Assembly (NCBI GenBank): GCA_023954135.1
Contig: JAMLIN010000019.1
Location: forward strand, 1 to 64,000
Direction: 5' to 3'
Length of the DNA stretch: 64,000 bases
From: Burkholderiaceae bacterium
GTDB lineage: Bacteria; Pseudomonadota; Gammaproteobacteria; Burkholderiales; Burkholderiaceae_E
Positions within the stretch are counted from its first letter, which is position 1; each line of letters begins with the position of its first letter. The notes under the pieces were generated by a model. The model worked only from the letters and a program-made list of their open reading frames with translations, was not told the origin of the DNA and made no database searches. The translations under genes were made by a program, and so were the position numbers. This document shows positions 10,064 through 21,031 of the stretch, piece after piece.

Positions 10064-11536
10064 ATGGTCTCTCGAATCATCCCGGTCGATGCCTTCGACC
10101 TCGTCGTCTTCGGCGCGACCGGCGACCTCGCCAGCCGCAAGATCTTTCCCGCGCTCTACAAGCGCCTGCTCGCCGGCCAGGTGCCGGCCGATGCCCGCGT
10201 CATCGGTCTCGCCCGCGCGGCACATACGCCCGAGGCCTTCCGCCACCAGCTCGCCGCCTCGATTCGCGCCCATGTCGGCACCGCGGTCGACGAGGCGTGC
10301 CTCGCGCGATTCGTCTCCCAGGTGGACTACCTGCAGCTCGACGTGCTCGGCGAGGCCGGCTGGGCCGAGCTGGTGGCGCGGCTGGGCGAGCACGGCGCGC
10401 GGATCCGGGTCTTCTATCTCTCGGTCGCGCCCGGCCTCTTCTCGCCGATCTGCGACCGCCTCTGGCGCCATGGCATCACCACGGTGCAATCGCGCATCGT
10501 CGCCGAGAAACCCTTCGGGCACGACTTCGAGAGCGCCCGCGCCCTGAACCTGCACCTGGCCGCGCACTTCGCCGAGTCGCAGCTCTACCGGATCGACCAT
10601 TACCTCGGCAAGGAGACGGTCCAGAACCTGATGGCGATCCGCTTCGCCAACGCCCTGTTCGAGCCGCTGTGGAACGCCCGCTTCGTCGACCATGTCCAGA
10701 TCACGGTCGCCGAGACGATCGGCGTCGAGGGACGCGGCGAGTACTACGATCATGCCGGCGCCCTGCGCGACATGGTGCAGAACCACCTGATGCAGTTGCT
10801 GTGCCTGATCGCCATGGAGCCGCCGTCGCGCTTCGCACCCGATCCGGTGCGCGACGAGAAGCTCAAGGTGATCCGGGCGATCGAGCCCTTCGATGCCGAA
10901 CGGGTGCGCGAGGACACGGTCCGTGGCCAGTACCGCGCGGGGGCCGACGTGCCTTCCTATGCCGACGACATCGGCCGGACCGGCTCGCGCACCGAGAGCT
11001 TCGTCGCCATGAAGCTGCGGATCGCCAACTGGCGATGGTCCGGGACGCCCTTCTACCTGCGTACCGGCAAGCGGCTGCGCGCCCGGTTCTCCGAGATCGC
11101 GGTCGCGTTTCGCGAGGTGCCGCATTCGGTGTTTGCCCAGACGGTCAGTCGCCTGCCGGCCAACGTGCTGGTGATCCGCCTGCAGCCGGACGAGGGCATC
11201 ACCCTGCGCATGACGATCAAGGAGCCGGGGCCGGGCGGCATGCGGCTGATGGAAGTGCCGCTCGACATGAGCTTCGCCGAGGCGCTGGTCGGCAAGGGCC
11301 TGCACATGCCGGATGCCTACGAGCGCCTGCTGATGGACATCGTCCGCGGCGACCAGACGCTGTTCATGCGCGGCGACGAGGTCGAGGCGGCCTGGGCCTG
11401 GGTCGATCCCATCGCCGCCGCCTGGGAGCTCGATCGTCGCCAGCCCCAGCCCTACGATCCGGGGACTTCCGGCCCGGACGATGCCCTGATGCTGATGCAC
11501 CGCGACAACCGGCGCTGGCGCGGCATCGGCGAGTAG
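10064..11536 (+). CDS. zwf: Glucose-6-phosphate 1-dehydrogenase
   Basis: Oxidises glucose 6-phosphate to 6-phosphogluconolactone with NAD(P), the first step of the oxidative pentose-phosphate and Entner-Doudoroff routes. It has 490 residues, the usual length. The Rossmann start [19 protein letters not shown] binds the cofactor. The signature [13 protein letters not shown] at residues 176-188 contains the substrate-binding His and Lys. EKPFGHD and the C-terminal [23 protein letters not shown] are also typical. It is followed by pgl after two bases and then edd, forming one operon. No Shine-Dalgarno is evident before ATG 10064. Confidence 0.97.
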   Translation: MVSRIIPVDAFDLVVFGATGDLASRKIFPALYKRLLAGQVPADARVIGLARAAHTPEAFRHQLAASIRAHVGTAVDEACLARFVSQVDYLQLDVLGEAGWAELVARLGEHGARIRVFYLSVAPGLFSPICDRLWRHGITTVQSRIVAEKPFGHDFESARALNLHLAAHFAESQLYRIDHYLGKETVQNLMAIRFANALFEPLWNARFVDHVQITVAETIGVEGRGEYYDHAGALRDMVQNHLMQLLCLIAMEPPSRFAPDPVRDEKLKVIRAIEPFDAERVREDTVRGQYRAGADVPSYADDIGRTGSRTESFVAMKLRIANWRWSGTPFYLRTGKRLRARFSEIAVAFREVPHSVFAQTVSRLPANVLVIRLQPDEGITLRMTIKEPGPGGMRLMEVPLDMSFAEALVGKGLHMPDAYERLLMDIVRGDQTLFMRGDEVEAAWAWVDPIAAAWELDRRQPQPYDPGTSGPDDALMLMHRDNRRWRGIGE

Positions 11537-11538
11537 CC

Positions 11539-12225
11539 ATGGCCGAGGTCCGCTTCATCGAGCGGGCGGCGCCCGAGCTCGCCGATCTGCTCGCCCGCGA
11601 TGTGGCGGGCTGGCTCGCCGATGCGATCGGGCGTCGCGCAAGGGCCAGCCTGGTCGTGCCCGGCGGCACCACGCCGGGGCCTTTCCTCGATGCGCTGGCG
11701 AATCGCCCGATCGACTGGGCGCGGGTATCCGTCGTCGCCAGCGACGAGCGCCGGGTATCGCTCGCCTCGCCGCGCTCGAACGAGGCGATGATCCGCGCCC
11801 GCCTGCTGCGCGGGCCGGCGGCCGCTGCACGTCTCGTGAGCCTGCTGCCGGCGGGCGAGGGCGCCGGGGCGATGGACGAGGTGCGGGCGCGGGTGCGCCC
11901 CTTGCTGCCCTTCGATGTGTGCGTGCTCGGCCTGGGCGAGGATGGGCACACCGCATCGCTCTTTCCGGCGGCCGACCGGCTGGCCGAGGCGCTCGCCGAC
12001 GATGCGCCGGCGGTGCTGCCGATCCGCGCCCCCGGCGCCGCCGAGGCGCGCCTCACCCTGTCGGCCGCCGTGCTGCGCGATGCCGATCGCGTCTGCCTGC
12101 TGCTGTCCGGTCCGGCCAAGCGCGAGACGCTCGGCCGGGCCATGCGGCCCGGGCCTGCCGCCGACATGCCGGTGCGCGCGATCCTCGCCAGGCCCGGCCT
12201 GGTCGATGTCTACTGGAGTCCGTAA
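11539..12225 (+). CDS. pgl: 6-phosphogluconolactonase (DevB/Pgl type)
   Basis: Hydrolyses 6-phosphogluconolactone to 6-phosphogluconate between the zwf and edd products. It has 228 residues, normal for the DevB type. Diagnostic stretches are [23 protein letters not shown] with the downstream SNEAMIR, and [16 protein letters not shown] with the catalytic-site His. ATG 11539 follows the zwf stop by two bases, so translation is probably coupled. The stop codon overlaps the strong Shine-Dalgarno of edd. Confidence 0.95.
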   Translation: MAEVRFIERAAPELADLLARDVAGWLADAIGRRARASLVVPGGTTPGPFLDALANRPIDWARVSVVASDERRVSLASPRSNEAMIRARLLRGPAAAARLVSLLPAGEGAGAMDEVRARVRPLLPFDVCVLGLGEDGHTASLFPAADRLAEALADDAPAVLPIRAPGAAEARLTLSAAVLRDADRVCLLLSGPAKRETLGRAMRPGPAADMPVRAILARPGLVDVYWSP

Positions 12226-12236
12226 AGGAGGTCGTC

Positions 12237-14051
12237 ATGAATGTCCACTCCCGCCTCGCCAGCGTGACCGGGCGCATCGCCGAACGCAGCCGGGAGAGCC
12301 GCGGCGCCTACCTCGCGCGAATCGAAGCGGCCCGCAGCCAGGGCCCGCGGCGCGGAGCCATGGGCTGCGGCAATCTCGCCCATGCGGCGGCCGGTTGCGC
12401 GGCTGCCGACAAGACCGACATGGCGGGCAACACCCGGCCCAACCTCGGGATCGTCACCGCCTACAACGACATGCTCTCGGCGCACCGGCCCTACGAGCAC
12501 TATCCGGAGCGGATCCGCGCCTTCGCCCGCGAGTTCGGCGGCACCGCGCAGGTCGCAGGCGGCGTGCCCGCGATGTGCGACGGGGTGACCCAGGGACGGG
12601 CCGGCATGGAGCTGTCCCTGTTCTCGCGCGACGTCATCGCGCTCGCCACCGCGGTCGCGCTGTCGCACGACGCCTTCGACGCGGCGCTCTGCCTCGGGAT
12701 CTGCGACAAGATCGTTCCCGGCCTGGTGATCGGCGCGGCCACCTTCGGCCATCTTCCCTTCGTGTTCATTCCGGGCGGGCCGATGCCCACGGGCATCTCG
12801 AACCCGGAAAAGAACGTCGTGCGCCAGGCGTATGCCGCGGGCAAGGCGGGTCGGGAGGAGCTGCTCGAAGCCGAGATGGCTTCGTATCACGCACCCGGCA
12901 CCTGCACCTTCTACGGCACCGCGAACACCAACCAGATGCTGATGGAGTGCATGGGCCTGCATGTCCCGGGCGCGAGCTTCGAGAATCCCGGCACGCCGCT
13001 GCGCGAGGCGCTGACTCGCGAAGGCGTGCGACGGGCGCTCGCGATCACCGCGCTGGGCGACGACTACACCCCGATCGGCCGGGTGCTGGACGAGAAGGCC
13101 TTCGTCAACGGCATCGTCGCGCTGCATGCGACCGGCGGCTCGACCAACCTGACCCTGCACCTGATCGCGATGGCGCGCGCCGCCGGCATCCTGCTCGACT
13201 GGGAGGATTTCTCGGAGCTCTCCGACCTGACGCCCCTGCTCGCGCGCGTCTATCCGAACGGCACCGCGGACGTGAACGAGTTCCATGCCGCCGGCGGAAT
13301 CGCCTTCGTGATCGGGGAGCTGCTCGATGCCGGCCTGCTGCATCCGGACACCACCACGATCAACGGCACCGGCCTCGAGGCCTATGCCCGGCCCGTCGCG
13401 CTCGATGCCCGGGGGCGCCTGCGGTGGTCCACGCCCGCGGCGCGCGAGAGCGGCGACGAGTCGATCCTGCGGCCGGTGGCGGCGCCCTTCGACGAGCACG
13501 GCGGCCTGCGGCGGCTGCAGGGCAATCTCGGCACCGGCGTCATCAAGATCTCGGCCGTCAAGCCGGAGCTGCATCGGATCGAAGCCCCGGCGCGAGTGTT
13601 CGCCGACCAGAACGAGGTGATCGCCGCCTTCATGGCGGGCGATCTGGATCGAGACTTCGTCTGCGTGGTCCGCTTCCAGGGCCCGAAGGCCAACGGCATG
13701 CCCGAGCTGCACAGCCTGATGCCGAGTCTCGGCGTGCTGCTCGACCGGGGCTTCCGGGTTGCGCTGGTGACCGACGGGCGGATGTCCGGCGCTTCCGGGA
13801 AAGTGCCGTCGGCGATCCATCTCAGTCCCGAGGCGGTCGACGGCGGTCCGATCGGGCGCCTGCGCGACGGCGACATGCTGCGGCTCGATGCCGCGGCCGG
13901 CACGCTCGACGTGCTGGTCGACCCCGCCGAGTGGGCGGCCCGGGAGCCCGCGCAGGCCGAGCTCGCCACCCATGGTTGCGGTCGCGAGCTCTTCGCGAGC
14001 TTCCGCGAAAGGGTCGGGACGGCAGAGTCCGGCGCCTCGGTCCTCTTCTGA
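12237..14051 (+). CDS. edd: Phosphogluconate dehydratase (Entner-Doudoroff)
   Basis: Dehydrates 6-phosphogluconate to KDPG; a [4Fe-4S] enzyme of the IlvD/Edd family. It has 604 residues, as expected. Fe-S cysteines are in [23 protein letters not shown] and the [17 protein letters not shown] region; [11 protein letters not shown] and [10 protein letters not shown] are family blocks. AAAGGAGGTC at 12224-12233 is an excellent ribosome site four bases before ATG 12237. It is the last gene of zwf-pgl-edd and converges on dinB. The partner KDPG aldolase (eda) is not in the window. Confidence 0.96.
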   Translation: MNVHSRLASVTGRIAERSRESRGAYLARIEAARSQGPRRGAMGCGNLAHAAAGCAAADKTDMAGNTRPNLGIVTAYNDMLSAHRPYEHYPERIRAFAREFGGTAQVAGGVPAMCDGVTQGRAGMELSLFSRDVIALATAVALSHDAFDAALCLGICDKIVPGLVIGAATFGHLPFVFIPGGPMPTGISNPEKNVVRQAYAAGKAGREELLEAEMASYHAPGTCTFYGTANTNQMLMECMGLHVPGASFENPGTPLREALTREGVRRALAITALGDDYTPIGRVLDEKAFVNGIVALHATGGSTNLTLHLIAMARAAGILLDWEDFSELSDLTPLLARVYPNGTADVNEFHAAGGIAFVIGELLDAGLLHPDTTTINGTGLEAYARPVALDARGRLRWSTPAARESGDESILRPVAAPFDEHGGLRRLQGNLGTGVIKISAVKPELHRIEAPARVFADQNEVIAAFMAGDLDRDFVCVVRFQGPKANGMPELHSLMPSLGVLLDRGFRVALVTDGRMSGASGKVPSAIHLSPEAVDGGPIGRLRDGDMLRLDAAAGTLDVLVDPAEWAAREPAQAELATHGCGRELFASFRERVGTAESGASVLF

Positions 14052-14063
14052 ACGGCCGATCCT

Positions 14064-15197
14064 TCACTCGGGCGCTTGGAACAGGTCGAGGTTCTCGCCG
14101 ACGCGCGTCGGCGTGGCGTCGGCGTTCGCCGCTTCGCCGGCCCTGGCGAGCTTGCCCATGCGCACCCCGACGAGCCGGATGCGGCGCGTCTGCGGGGCCC
14201 GGGCGAGGCACCCGAAGGCGACCCGGCGGATGGTCGCCGCGTCGGCGCAGGCGACCGGGCAGGTCGTCTCGCGGGTGACGTGGCGAAAGTCGTCGTAGCG
14301 CAGCTTGATGCCGATGGTGCGACCGACGTAGCCGCGCCTTGCCAGATCCTCCGCGAGGCCCTGGCACAGGCGGGCGAGGATGGCGGCGACCGCCTGCCGG
14401 TCGCGGCGAAGATGCAGGTCGGTCTCGACGGTGGTCTCGCGACTGAAGGACACCGGCTCGCTGTCGGTGACCACCGGCCGGTCGTCGCGGCCGTGGGCGG
14501 CCTCGCGCAGGAAGCTCGCGTAGCGGGCGCCGAAGTTCGCGTGCAGCAGCGTGGGCGGGGCGGCGGCGAGCTCGCCGATGGTCCGGATGCCGAGCGTCGT
14601 GAGCTTCGCCTCGGCCTTCGGCCCGATGCCGTTGATCCGCCGTACCGCCAGCGGCCAGATCCGCGACTCGAGATCGCCGTGCTCGATGATCGTGAGCCCG
14701 TCGGGCTTGTCCATGTCGGAGGCGAGCTTGGCGAGCTGCTTGTTCGGCGCGATGCCGATCGAGCAGGTCAGGCCGGTCGCCGCCCGGACCGCCGCCTTCA
14801 GCCGGCGCCCGAGCACCGCGCCGCGTTCGAGCTCGACACCGGCGACGTCGCCGAGATCGAGGTAGATCTCGTCGATGCCGCGGTCCTCCATCACCGGGGC
14901 GATCTCGATCACGGCGGCCTTGAAAGTGCGCGACACCGAACGGTAGCGATCGAAGTCGGCGGGCAGGAACACGCAATCCGGGCAGAGCTCGCGGGCGCGG
15001 CGCAGTGCCATGCCCGAACGAATGCCGAAGCGGCGCGCCGCATAGTTGGCGGTGGTGACGACGCCGCGGGCGGAAGGGTCGCCGGCCCCGCCGATGGCGA
15101 CCGGCCGGTCGGCAAGCTCCGGTCGCGACAGCAGCTCGACCGACGCATAGAAGGCGTCCATGTCGAGGTGGGCGATGCGGCGGTCGGCGTCGGTCAA
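14064..15197 (-). CDS. dinB: DNA polymerase IV (Y-family)
   Basis: Translesion DNA polymerase, 377 residues with the chosen start. [12 protein letters not shown] gives the first metal-binding Asp. [22 protein letters not shown] and [16 protein letters not shown] (second acidic pair) mark the palm and fingers. [17 protein letters not shown] is the helix-hairpin-helix thumb region, followed by the little-finger domain. The usual N-terminus lies just before MDAFY; TTG at 15197 gives it and has AGGA seven bases upstream, so I take TTG rather than the internal ATG at 15161. No LexA box was identified. The open frame continues far upstream, but that part is antisense to maeB and DUF1631. Confidence 0.93.
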   Translation of the reverse strand: MTDADRRIAHLDMDAFYASVELLSRPELADRPVAIGGAGDPSARGVVTTANYAARRFGIRSGMALRRARELCPDCVFLPADFDRYRSVSRTFKAAVIEIAPVMEDRGIDEIYLDLGDVAGVELERGAVLGRRLKAAVRAATGLTCSIGIAPNKQLAKLASDMDKPDGLTIIEHGDLESRIWPLAVRRINGIGPKAEAKLTTLGIRTIGELAAAPPTLLHANFGARYASFLREAAHGRDDRPVVTDSEPVSFSRETTVETDLHLRRDRQAVAAILARLCQGLAEDLARRGYVGRTIGIKLRYDDFRHVTRETTCPVACADAATIRRVAFGCLARAPQTRRIRLVGVRMGKLARAGEAANADATPTRVGENLDLFQAPE

Positions 15198-15323
15198 GCG
15201 CGGATCCTGGAAACGGGGCGGCCGTGCAGCACGGATCGCACCGGCGCAGGGCTCGCAGGATGAAGGATAATCGCTGCGACCTCCCGTCATACGGGCCTGC
15301 TTCCCGCACCACGGAATCGCGAC

Positions 15324-17603
15324 ATGGACCCGCAACTGCGCCAGGCGGCACTCGAGTACCACGAATTCCAGCAGCCCGGAAAGATCGAGGTGATCGCCAC
15401 CAAGGGGCTGAGCAACCAGCGAGAGCTCGCGCTCGCCTATTCGCCGGGGGTGGCGGCCGCCTGCGCCGAGATCGTCGCCGATCCCGCGAACGCCAGCCGC
15501 TACACGGCGCGCGGCAACCTCGTCGCGGTTGTCACCAACGGCACCGCGGTCCTCGGCCTGGGCGACATCGGGCCGCTCGCCGCCAAGCCGGTCATGGAAG
15601 GCAAGGCGGTGCTGTTCAAGGAGTTCGCGGGCATCGACGTCTTCGACCTCGAGATCGCCGAGCACGACCCCGACCGGCTGGTGGAGGTGATCGCGGCGCT
15701 CGAGCCCACCTTCGGCGCGATCAACCTGGAGGACATCAAGGCACCGGACTGCTTTCATGTCGAGCGCCGGCTGCGCGAGCGGCTCCGGATCCCGGTATTC
15801 CACGATGACCAGCACGGCACCGCGATCGTGGTGGCGGCCGCGCTGCTCAACGGCCTGCGGGTCGTCGGCAAGCGGATCGAGGACATCCGTCTCGTCTGCA
15901 GCGGCGCCGGCGCGGCGGCGCTCGCCTGCCTCGACCTGCTGGTCGATCTGGGGCTGCCGCTCGCCAGCGTCTGGGTCGCCGACATCGCCGGCGTCGTATA
16001 CGAGGGCCGCAGCGAGCTGATGGATCCGGCCAAGGCGCGCTTCGCGCAGCCCACCGACGCGCGCAGCCTCGGCGAGATCATCGACGGGGCCGACGCCTTC
16101 CTCGGCCTGTCGGCGGGCGGCGTGCTCAAGCCCGAAATGGTGGCGCGGATGGCGAGCAGGCCGCTCGTGTTCGCCCTCGCCAATCCGGAGCCCGAGATCC
16201 GTCCGGAAGACGTCATGTCGGTGCGCGACGATGCGGTGATCGCGACCGGGCGCAGCGACTATCCGAACCAGGTCAACAACGTCGTCTGCTTCCCGTTCAT
16301 CTTCCGGGGCGCGCTCGACGTCGGCGCGACGCAGATCAACCGGACGATGGAGATCGCCGCGGTCCATGCGGTCGCCGACCTGGCGCGGGTGGAGCAATCG
16401 GACATCGTGTCGGCGGCCTATGGCACCGAGGACACCGCGTTCGGGTCGCAATACCTGATCCCGAAGCCCTTCGATCCGCGCCTGATCGTGAAGATCGCGC
16501 CGGCGGTGGCCAAGGCCGCGATGGAGACCGGCGTGGCGACGCGGCCGATCGCCGATTTCGACGCCTATCGCTCCCAGCTCGAGCGCTTCGTCTGGCACTC
16601 GGGCAACTTCATGAAGCCGATCTTCGACCTCGCGCGCAGCGGGCCGAGCCACCGCATCGCCTATGCCGAGGGCGAGGACGAGAAAGTGCTGCGCGCCGCC
16701 CAGGTGGTGGTGGACGAGCGTCTTGCCAGGCCCCTGCTGATCGGCCGGCCGAGCGTCATCGAGCAGCGCATCGAGCGCTTCGGCCTGCGCATCCGCCCCG
16801 GGGTCGACTTCGAGATCATCAATCCCGAATGGGACGAGCGTTATCGCAGCTACTGGCAGGCCTACCATGCGCTTGCCGATCGCCAGGGTGTGAGCGAGGA
16901 GATCGCGAAGATCGAGATGCGGCGCCGCCTGACGCTGATCGGCACGATGATGATGCACCAGGGCGATGCCGATGGTCTGCTCTGCGGCACCAATGGCATG
17001 TACCACGCGCATCTCGCCTACGTCGACCAGGTCATCGGTCGGCGGCCGGGGGCGCAGGTCTACGCGGCGATGAACACCCTGATGCTCAAGGGGCGTCAGG
17101 TGACGATCGTCGACACCCATGTCAATGCGCAGCCCAACGCCGAGCAGCTGGCCGAGATCACCCTGATGGCGGCGGAGGAGCTGCGCCGCTTCGGCATCCT
17201 GCCGAAGGTCGCGCTGCTGTCGCACTCGAACTTCGGCACCTCGAACGCGCCCTCGGTGATCCGCATGCGCGAGGCGCTCGCCCTGATCCGGGAGCGGGCG
17301 CCCGAACTGGAGATCGACGGGGAGATGCACGGCGACTGCGCGCTCGACCCGCGCCTGCGGGCCGCGATCATGCCGCGCTCGACCCTGTCCGGCGAGGCGA
17401 ACCTGCTGGTCATGCCGGGGCTCGACGCCGCCAACATCGGCTACAACCTGCTCAAGACCGCGGCCGGCAACAACGTCACGATCGGGCCGGTGCTGCTCGG
17501 CGCCGCCCGCCCGGTCCACATCCTGACCGCATCGGCGACGGTACGGCGCATCGTCAACATGACCGCGTGGATCGCGGTCGATATCGAGAACCAGCGCCGC
17601 TGA
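15324..17603 (+). CDS. maeB: NADP-dependent malic enzyme with phosphotransacetylase-like domain
   Basis: Decarboxylates malate to pyruvate with reduction of NADP. It has 759 residues, the size of MaeB-type hybrids. The N-terminal malic domain (about 1-160) has [10 protein letters not shown] and [20 protein letters not shown]. The NAD(P)-binding domain (160-420) has [20 protein letters not shown] and [10 protein letters not shown]. The C-terminal 330 residues resemble phosphotransacetylase, with [21 protein letters not shown]; in this family that part is usually regulatory (acetyl-CoA sensing) rather than catalytic. The gene stands alone, divergent from dinB. It gives this organism a route from C4 acids to pyruvate and NADPH. 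Confidence 0.95.
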   Translation: MDPQLRQAALEYHEFQQPGKIEVIATKGLSNQRELALAYSPGVAAACAEIVADPANASRYTARGNLVAVVTNGTAVLGLGDIGPLAAKPVMEGKAVLFKEFAGIDVFDLEIAEHDPDRLVEVIAALEPTFGAINLEDIKAPDCFHVERRLRERLRIPVFHDDQHGTAIVVAAALLNGLRVVGKRIEDIRLVCSGAGAAALACLDLLVDLGLPLASVWVADIAGVVYEGRSELMDPAKARFAQPTDARSLGEIIDGADAFLGLSAGGVLKPEMVARMASRPLVFALANPEPEIRPEDVMSVRDDAVIATGRSDYPNQVNNVVCFPFIFRGALDVGATQINRTMEIAAVHAVADLARVEQSDIVSAAYGTEDTAFGSQYLIPKPFDPRLIVKIAPAVAKAAMETGVATRPIADFDAYRSQLERFVWHSGNFMKPIFDLARSGPSHRIAYAEGEDEKVLRAAQVVVDERLARPLLIGRPSVIEQRIERFGLRIRPGVDFEIINPEWDERYRSYWQAYHALADRQGVSEEIAKIEMRRRLTLIGTMMMHQGDADGLLCGTNGMYHAHLAYVDQVIGRRPGAQVYAAMNTLMLKGRQVTIVDTHVNAQPNAEQLAEITLMAAEELRRFGILPKVALLSHSNFGTSNAPSVIRMREALALIRERAPELEIDGEMHGDCALDPRLRAAIMPRSTLSGEANLLVMPGLDAANIGYNLLKTAAGNNVTIGPVLLGAARPVHILTASATVRRIVNMTAWIAVDIENQRR

Positions 17604-17733
17604 GGGCCTGTTCCGGCCGCGGTTTCGCCGGACGATCGTCCGCCGCCTGCCGCGCCGGGCGTCCATTGGCGGGCGATTGCCGGCCGTTCGTCGGACCGGC
17701 CGGGCGGCACGTCTGCCCGTCCGGCCCGATCGA

Positions 17734-17762
17734 TTGACCCGCACCGGCGGCACTCCTACGCT
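17734..17762 (+). promoter_or_regulatory. Candidate sigma-70 promoter, TTGACC-17-TACGCT
   Basis: TTGACC at 17734-17739 and TACGCT at 17757-17762 are separated by exactly 17 bases, in the 195-bp gap between maeB and the DUF1631 gene. The predicted start of transcription would lie about 30 bases before ATG 17799. Confidence 0.5.
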
Positions 17763-17798
17763 TGGGCACCAGTGGTTCCTCCAGCGTGGTCCCGAGCG

Positions 17799-20453
17799 AT
17801 GAACACCCCCAGTCCAGACGAGCAGAGATCCGACGCCGACGACCAGCCCCCGGTCGATGCGCAGCGGCGGCGGCGCCTGCTGGCCGATTGTCGCCAGCTT
17901 CTGGCCGACCGGATGGGGGTGGTGGTTCACGAGGCCCTGGAGAAGATGAGCGCGGAGCTGACCACGGTCGCGTTCGAGAAGGTCCGGGCCGACGAGCAGC
18001 AGGCCCTGCTCGAGGCGGTTTCGCTGGTGCGCACCTATCGCGAGCAGATCGAATCGCGTTTTCGCAGCGTGTTCCTGGACATCTTCGAGCGTCGCCTGTT
18101 CAGCCGGCCCAGCACCGCTCAGGCGGCCGCGCCGGCGGTCGGTGAGCTGAAGCTCGTCGAGGATTCGGTCGTCAACGGCCAGATGGAAGTCGATCGGCTG
18201 GTACGCCGGGCCCGCAGCAAGCTCGATCCCGATGAAGTCCTCGGCATGCGGGCGCGACTGGCCGAGCTCGTCGAACGGGACTGGTTCGAGGAGGGGCGCC
18301 ATCCGGCTTCGCCCGAGGCGATCTTCGAGGCGCTGCTGCAGGTTCTCGACGAGCTCGCGCCCGAGCCGTCGGTCAAGAGCGCGCTGCTCGAGGCCTTCGA
18401 GCCCTACGTCTCGGCCAACCTCAACCTCGTCTACTCCAACGTGAACGAGCGGCTGAAGTCCAATCGCATCCTGCCGTACATCCGGCCGCGGGTGCAGCGG
18501 GTCCCGTCGTCGGGCGCGCGTCCCGTGCCGGGACGGGGAATGGGCCAGGAGACCTACGATGTCTCCGCCCCCGGCGGCGATGCGGGCGGCTATGGCGGCA
18601 TGCAGTTCGGCGGTGGCGGCGGTTTCGGTGGCGGGCCGGCCGGTCCGGGCGGAGGCTTCGGCGGCGCGGCCGGCGGCATGGGCGGCGCGATGCCAGGCGT
18701 GGCGGGCGGCGACCATGCCGGTGGATTCGGCGGCGGATTCACCGGTGGATCGGCGGGTGGGTTCGCCGGCGGGCCGGGGGGCGGTTCCGGCGGCGGACAT
18801 GCCGGCGCGCCGGGAGGCGAGCTCCCGGGGGCGCCGGGCGGCGGATTCACCGGCGCACAGGGGGGTGGATTCCCGGGCGCACCGGGTGGCGGACACGGCG
18901 GCGCATCGGGCGGCGGCATCCCCGGCGCAGGCGGGCACGGCCGTCCCGACGGATCGACGGGCGGGTTTCACGGTGGGGTGGGCTGGCCGGCTCACGGCGC
19001 AGGCAACGGCCAGTGGGCCGCCGGGGCCGGCGAGCCGAGGCTCGTCACGGCCGCCGACGAAACCTTCGAGCGGCTTGCCCGCCAGGTCGCCGCCGGCGAC
19101 GCCGGCGCGCGTGGCTCGGCTGCCCGGCTGCTGTCGGATCCCGCCCAGTTCGGGGTCGCCGACCTGCCGATCCCGACGGTCGAGCCGCCGTTGCTCGATG
19201 CCCTCAGCGCGGTCCAGGTCGATGTCGGCGGCCAGATCCGGATGCCGGACCAGGTGTTCGCCGAGCTCGGCCAGCACGCGCGCTCCAAGGGCTCGCCGCT
19301 GGACCAGCTGACCGTCGAGATCGTTTCGCTGGTCTTCGACTACATCTACAACGATCGCCGCATCGACGACTCGGTCAAGCAGCAGTTGCTGCGGCTGCAG
19401 GTGGTCGCCGTCAAGGCGGCGCTGCTCGATCGCAGCTTCTTCGCCCGCCGCCAGCATCCGATGCGGCGGCTGATCGATGCGATCACCGATCTCGCGACCG
19501 ATCCCGATTCCGAGGTGTCGGCGGGCTCGCCGCTGGTCGAAGGCATGACCGAGCTCGTCGACTGGGTGCTCGACAAGTTCGACACCGATCTCGGTGTCTT
19601 CGAGGAGGCGCTGCGCCGGCTCGAGGTGATCGAGATGTCGGAATCGGAGCGCCGGGTCGCCCGCCTGCAGGAGATCACCCGCCAGGCCGAATACGAGGAA
19701 GCGCTCGCCCGCGCCCAGGACGAAGCGCGCGAGGCGATCGCGAGCCGCCTCGACGAGTCGACGCCGGAGTTCGTGCGCGAGTTCCTCTATCGCTGGTGGG
19801 CCGACGTGCTCGCCTTCGCGCGCGTCGACGGCAACGATCCGCAAGTGGAGTTCCAGCAGGTGCTGCGCCTGGCCGAGCATCTGCTCTGGAGCGTCGCTCC
19901 CAAGGGCGCCGAGGAGATCGCGCGGCTCGCCTCGATGCTGCCGCGCCTGATCAACGGCCTGCTCAAGGGCCTGCAGGTGGTCAGTCCGCCCGACGCCGAG
20001 CGCGAGACCTTCTTCAACGAGCTCCTCGCCTGGCATACGCAGGCGATCGCCGATGCCAAGAGGGCGGGAGAGGCTGCGCGCAACCGCGCCCGCGCACCGG
20101 TGCGCCTGCGCGAGGACGGCAGCGTCGAGTTCCAGCGCTCGGGCAACGTCGTGCTGCCGGCGACCGAGAACGTCGTCGTCGAGCGTTCGGTGGTCGACGA
20201 CCTGGAGCGCGGCTGCCTGCTCGACTTCGATGACGGCGACCAGACGCTGCGGGTCAAGCTCGCCTGGATCAGCCCCTCGCGCAAGCTGTTCGCGCTGTCG
20301 CGCTATCCGGACTTCGCCCGATCGCTGTCGCGCGCCGAGTTCGCGGCGCTGTTCGACGAGCGCCGGGTGCGCGTCGCCACCGAGCATTCGCCGCTCGATC
20401 GCGCGATCGAAGCGGCCGTCGAGGAACCTCAGGCCCAGGCCGCCGTCGCCTGA
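17799..20453 (+). CDS. DUF1631 family protein with long glycine-rich insert
   Basis: Member of the DUF1631 family, common in betaproteobacteria and Pseudomonas, of unknown function. It has 884 residues from ATG 17799. The N-terminal part (1-245) is helical and acidic with RSVFLDIFERRLFSRP. Residues about 247-404 (18541-19010) are a Gly/Ala/Pro low-complexity stretch of GGGF-GAPGG-type units. The rest is helical (IYNDRRIDDSVKQQLLRLQ, FFARRQHPMRRLIDAI, WWADVLAFARV). A beta-rich end (GSVEFQRSGNVVLPATENV, CLLDFDDGDQTLRVKLAW) recalls a PilZ-like fold. I see no signal peptide or membrane helix. Function not assigned; the insert may be a flexible linker. It is followed by a family A repeat. Confidence 0.85.
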   Translation: MNTPSPDEQRSDADDQPPVDAQRRRRLLADCRQLLADRMGVVVHEALEKMSAELTTVAFEKVRADEQQALLEAVSLVRTYREQIESRFRSVFLDIFERRLFSRPSTAQAAAPAVGELKLVEDSVVNGQMEVDRLVRRARSKLDPDEVLGMRARLAELVERDWFEEGRHPASPEAIFEALLQVLDELAPEPSVKSALLEAFEPYVSANLNLVYSNVNERLKSNRILPYIRPRVQRVPSSGARPVPGRGMGQETYDVSAPGGDAGGYGGMQFGGGGGFGGGPAGPGGGFGGAAGGMGGAMPGVAGGDHAGGFGGGFTGGSAGGFAGGPGGGSGGGHAGAPGGELPGAPGGGFTGAQGGGFPGAPGGGHGGASGGGIPGAGGHGRPDGSTGGFHGGVGWPAHGAGNGQWAAGAGEPRLVTAADETFERLARQVAAGDAGARGSAARLLSDPAQFGVADLPIPTVEPPLLDALSAVQVDVGGQIRMPDQVFAELGQHARSKGSPLDQLTVEIVSLVFDYIYNDRRIDDSVKQQLLRLQVVAVKAALLDRSFFARRQHPMRRLIDAITDLATDPDSEVSAGSPLVEGMTELVDWVLDKFDTDLGVFEEALRRLEVIEMSESERRVARLQEITRQAEYEEALARAQDEAREAIASRLDESTPEFVREFLYRWWADVLAFARVDGNDPQVEFQQVLRLAEHLLWSVAPKGAEEIARLASMLPRLINGLLKGLQVVSPPDAERETFFNELLAWHTQAIADAKRAGEAARNRARAPVRLREDGSVEFQRSGNVVLPATENVVVERSVVDDLERGCLLDFDDGDQTLRVKLAWISPSRKLFALSRYPDFARSLSRAEFAALFDERRVRVATEHSPLDRAIEAAVEEPQAQAAVA

Positions 20454-20536
20454 AGTCAAGCTGCCCCCACGCTCGCTGACACTCGCTGCCCCCCGAGGGG
20501 GCTATCAGTGGCTTCGGGCGGCCGGGCGCCACTGAT
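20454..20536 (+). repeat. Family A repeat, copy A1
   Basis: Begins directly after the TGA of the DUF1631 gene. A conserved CCCCCACGCTCGCTG-like lead is followed by a GC hairpin with core CCCCCCGAGGGGGC (20489-20502). A second stem follows, with arms ATCAGTGGC (20504-20512) and GCCACTGAT (20528-20536), nine perfect pairs. It is nearly identical to 44401-44483. There is no transposase or target-site duplication that I can see. It could act as a transcript-end structure. Confidence 0.85.
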
Positions 20537-20624
20537 GCCGCCCGCGGCGCTCGTCACTGAGGGATAACCGCAGCACCGCCGGGGCCGATACCCGGGCGCG
20601 CCCAAGTGCACTAGTATTGGCCGC

Positions 20625-21029
20625 ATGGCGGGCGGAAAGTCCATTGCGCTGCTGGTCGTGGCGGTCGTGCTGGCGTTCGTCGGCCTCGGCAGGGGGCCGT
20701 TCGCGCCCGACGAGCCGATCCGGGAGTCGGTGGTATCGGGGATCGGCGAGATCGATGCCGCGCGCCTCCCGCCGGAAGCCCGCGACGTCCTGCGCCTGAT
20801 ACGCCAGGACGGGCCTTTCCCCTACTCGAAGGACGGCTCGGTGTTCGGCAACCGCGAAGGCCTGTTGCCGCAGCAGCCGCCCGGCTACTATGCCGAGTAC
20901 ACGGTGCCCACGCCGGGCGCGCGCGATCGCGGTGCCCGGCGCATCGTTGCCGGCGGCAGGCCGCGTGGCATGGGCGACAACTACTACACCGACGATCACT
21001 ATCGATCGTTCCGCCGGATCCGGGAGTGA
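20625..21029 (+). CDS. Barnase-type guanyl-specific ribonuclease (N1/T1/Sa family), exported
   Basis: Small exported ribonuclease, 134 residues. The N-terminal hydrophobic stretch (SIALLVVAVVLAFVGLG) should be a signal peptide or anchor. The nuclease fold follows: LPPEARDVLRLIRQDGPFPYSKDG, then the catalytic Glu in YYAEYTVP, Arg in RDRGARRIV and His in YYTDDHYRSF, matching the Glu/Arg/His set of RNase Sa. There is no Shine-Dalgarno. Instead TAGTAT at 20612-20617 lies seven bases before ATG, which would suit a leaderless message (inference). The barstar gene follows directly, making a nuclease-inhibitor pair. It could serve in RNA scavenging or in competition. Confidence 0.88.
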   Translation: MAGGKSIALLVVAVVLAFVGLGRGPFAPDEPIRESVVSGIGEIDAARLPPEARDVLRLIRQDGPFPYSKDGSVFGNREGLLPQQPPGYYAEYTVPTPGARDRGARRIVAGGRPRGMGDNYYTDDHYRSFRRIRE

Positions 21030-21031
21030 CG

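Noticed and set aside
8431-12225. A 1264-codon plus-strand frame and a 1047-codon minus-strand frame over zwf and the FAD oxidoreductase
   Set aside because: Both are low-complexity Arg/Ala/Pro shadow frames; only the pgl part at the 3' end of the first is real.
14064-20459. A 2131-codon open frame on the minus strand
   Set aside because: Only its last 377 codons are a gene (dinB). The rest is antisense to maeB and DUF1631, Arg/His/Asp-rich without family motifs, a known artefact of 70% GC DNA.
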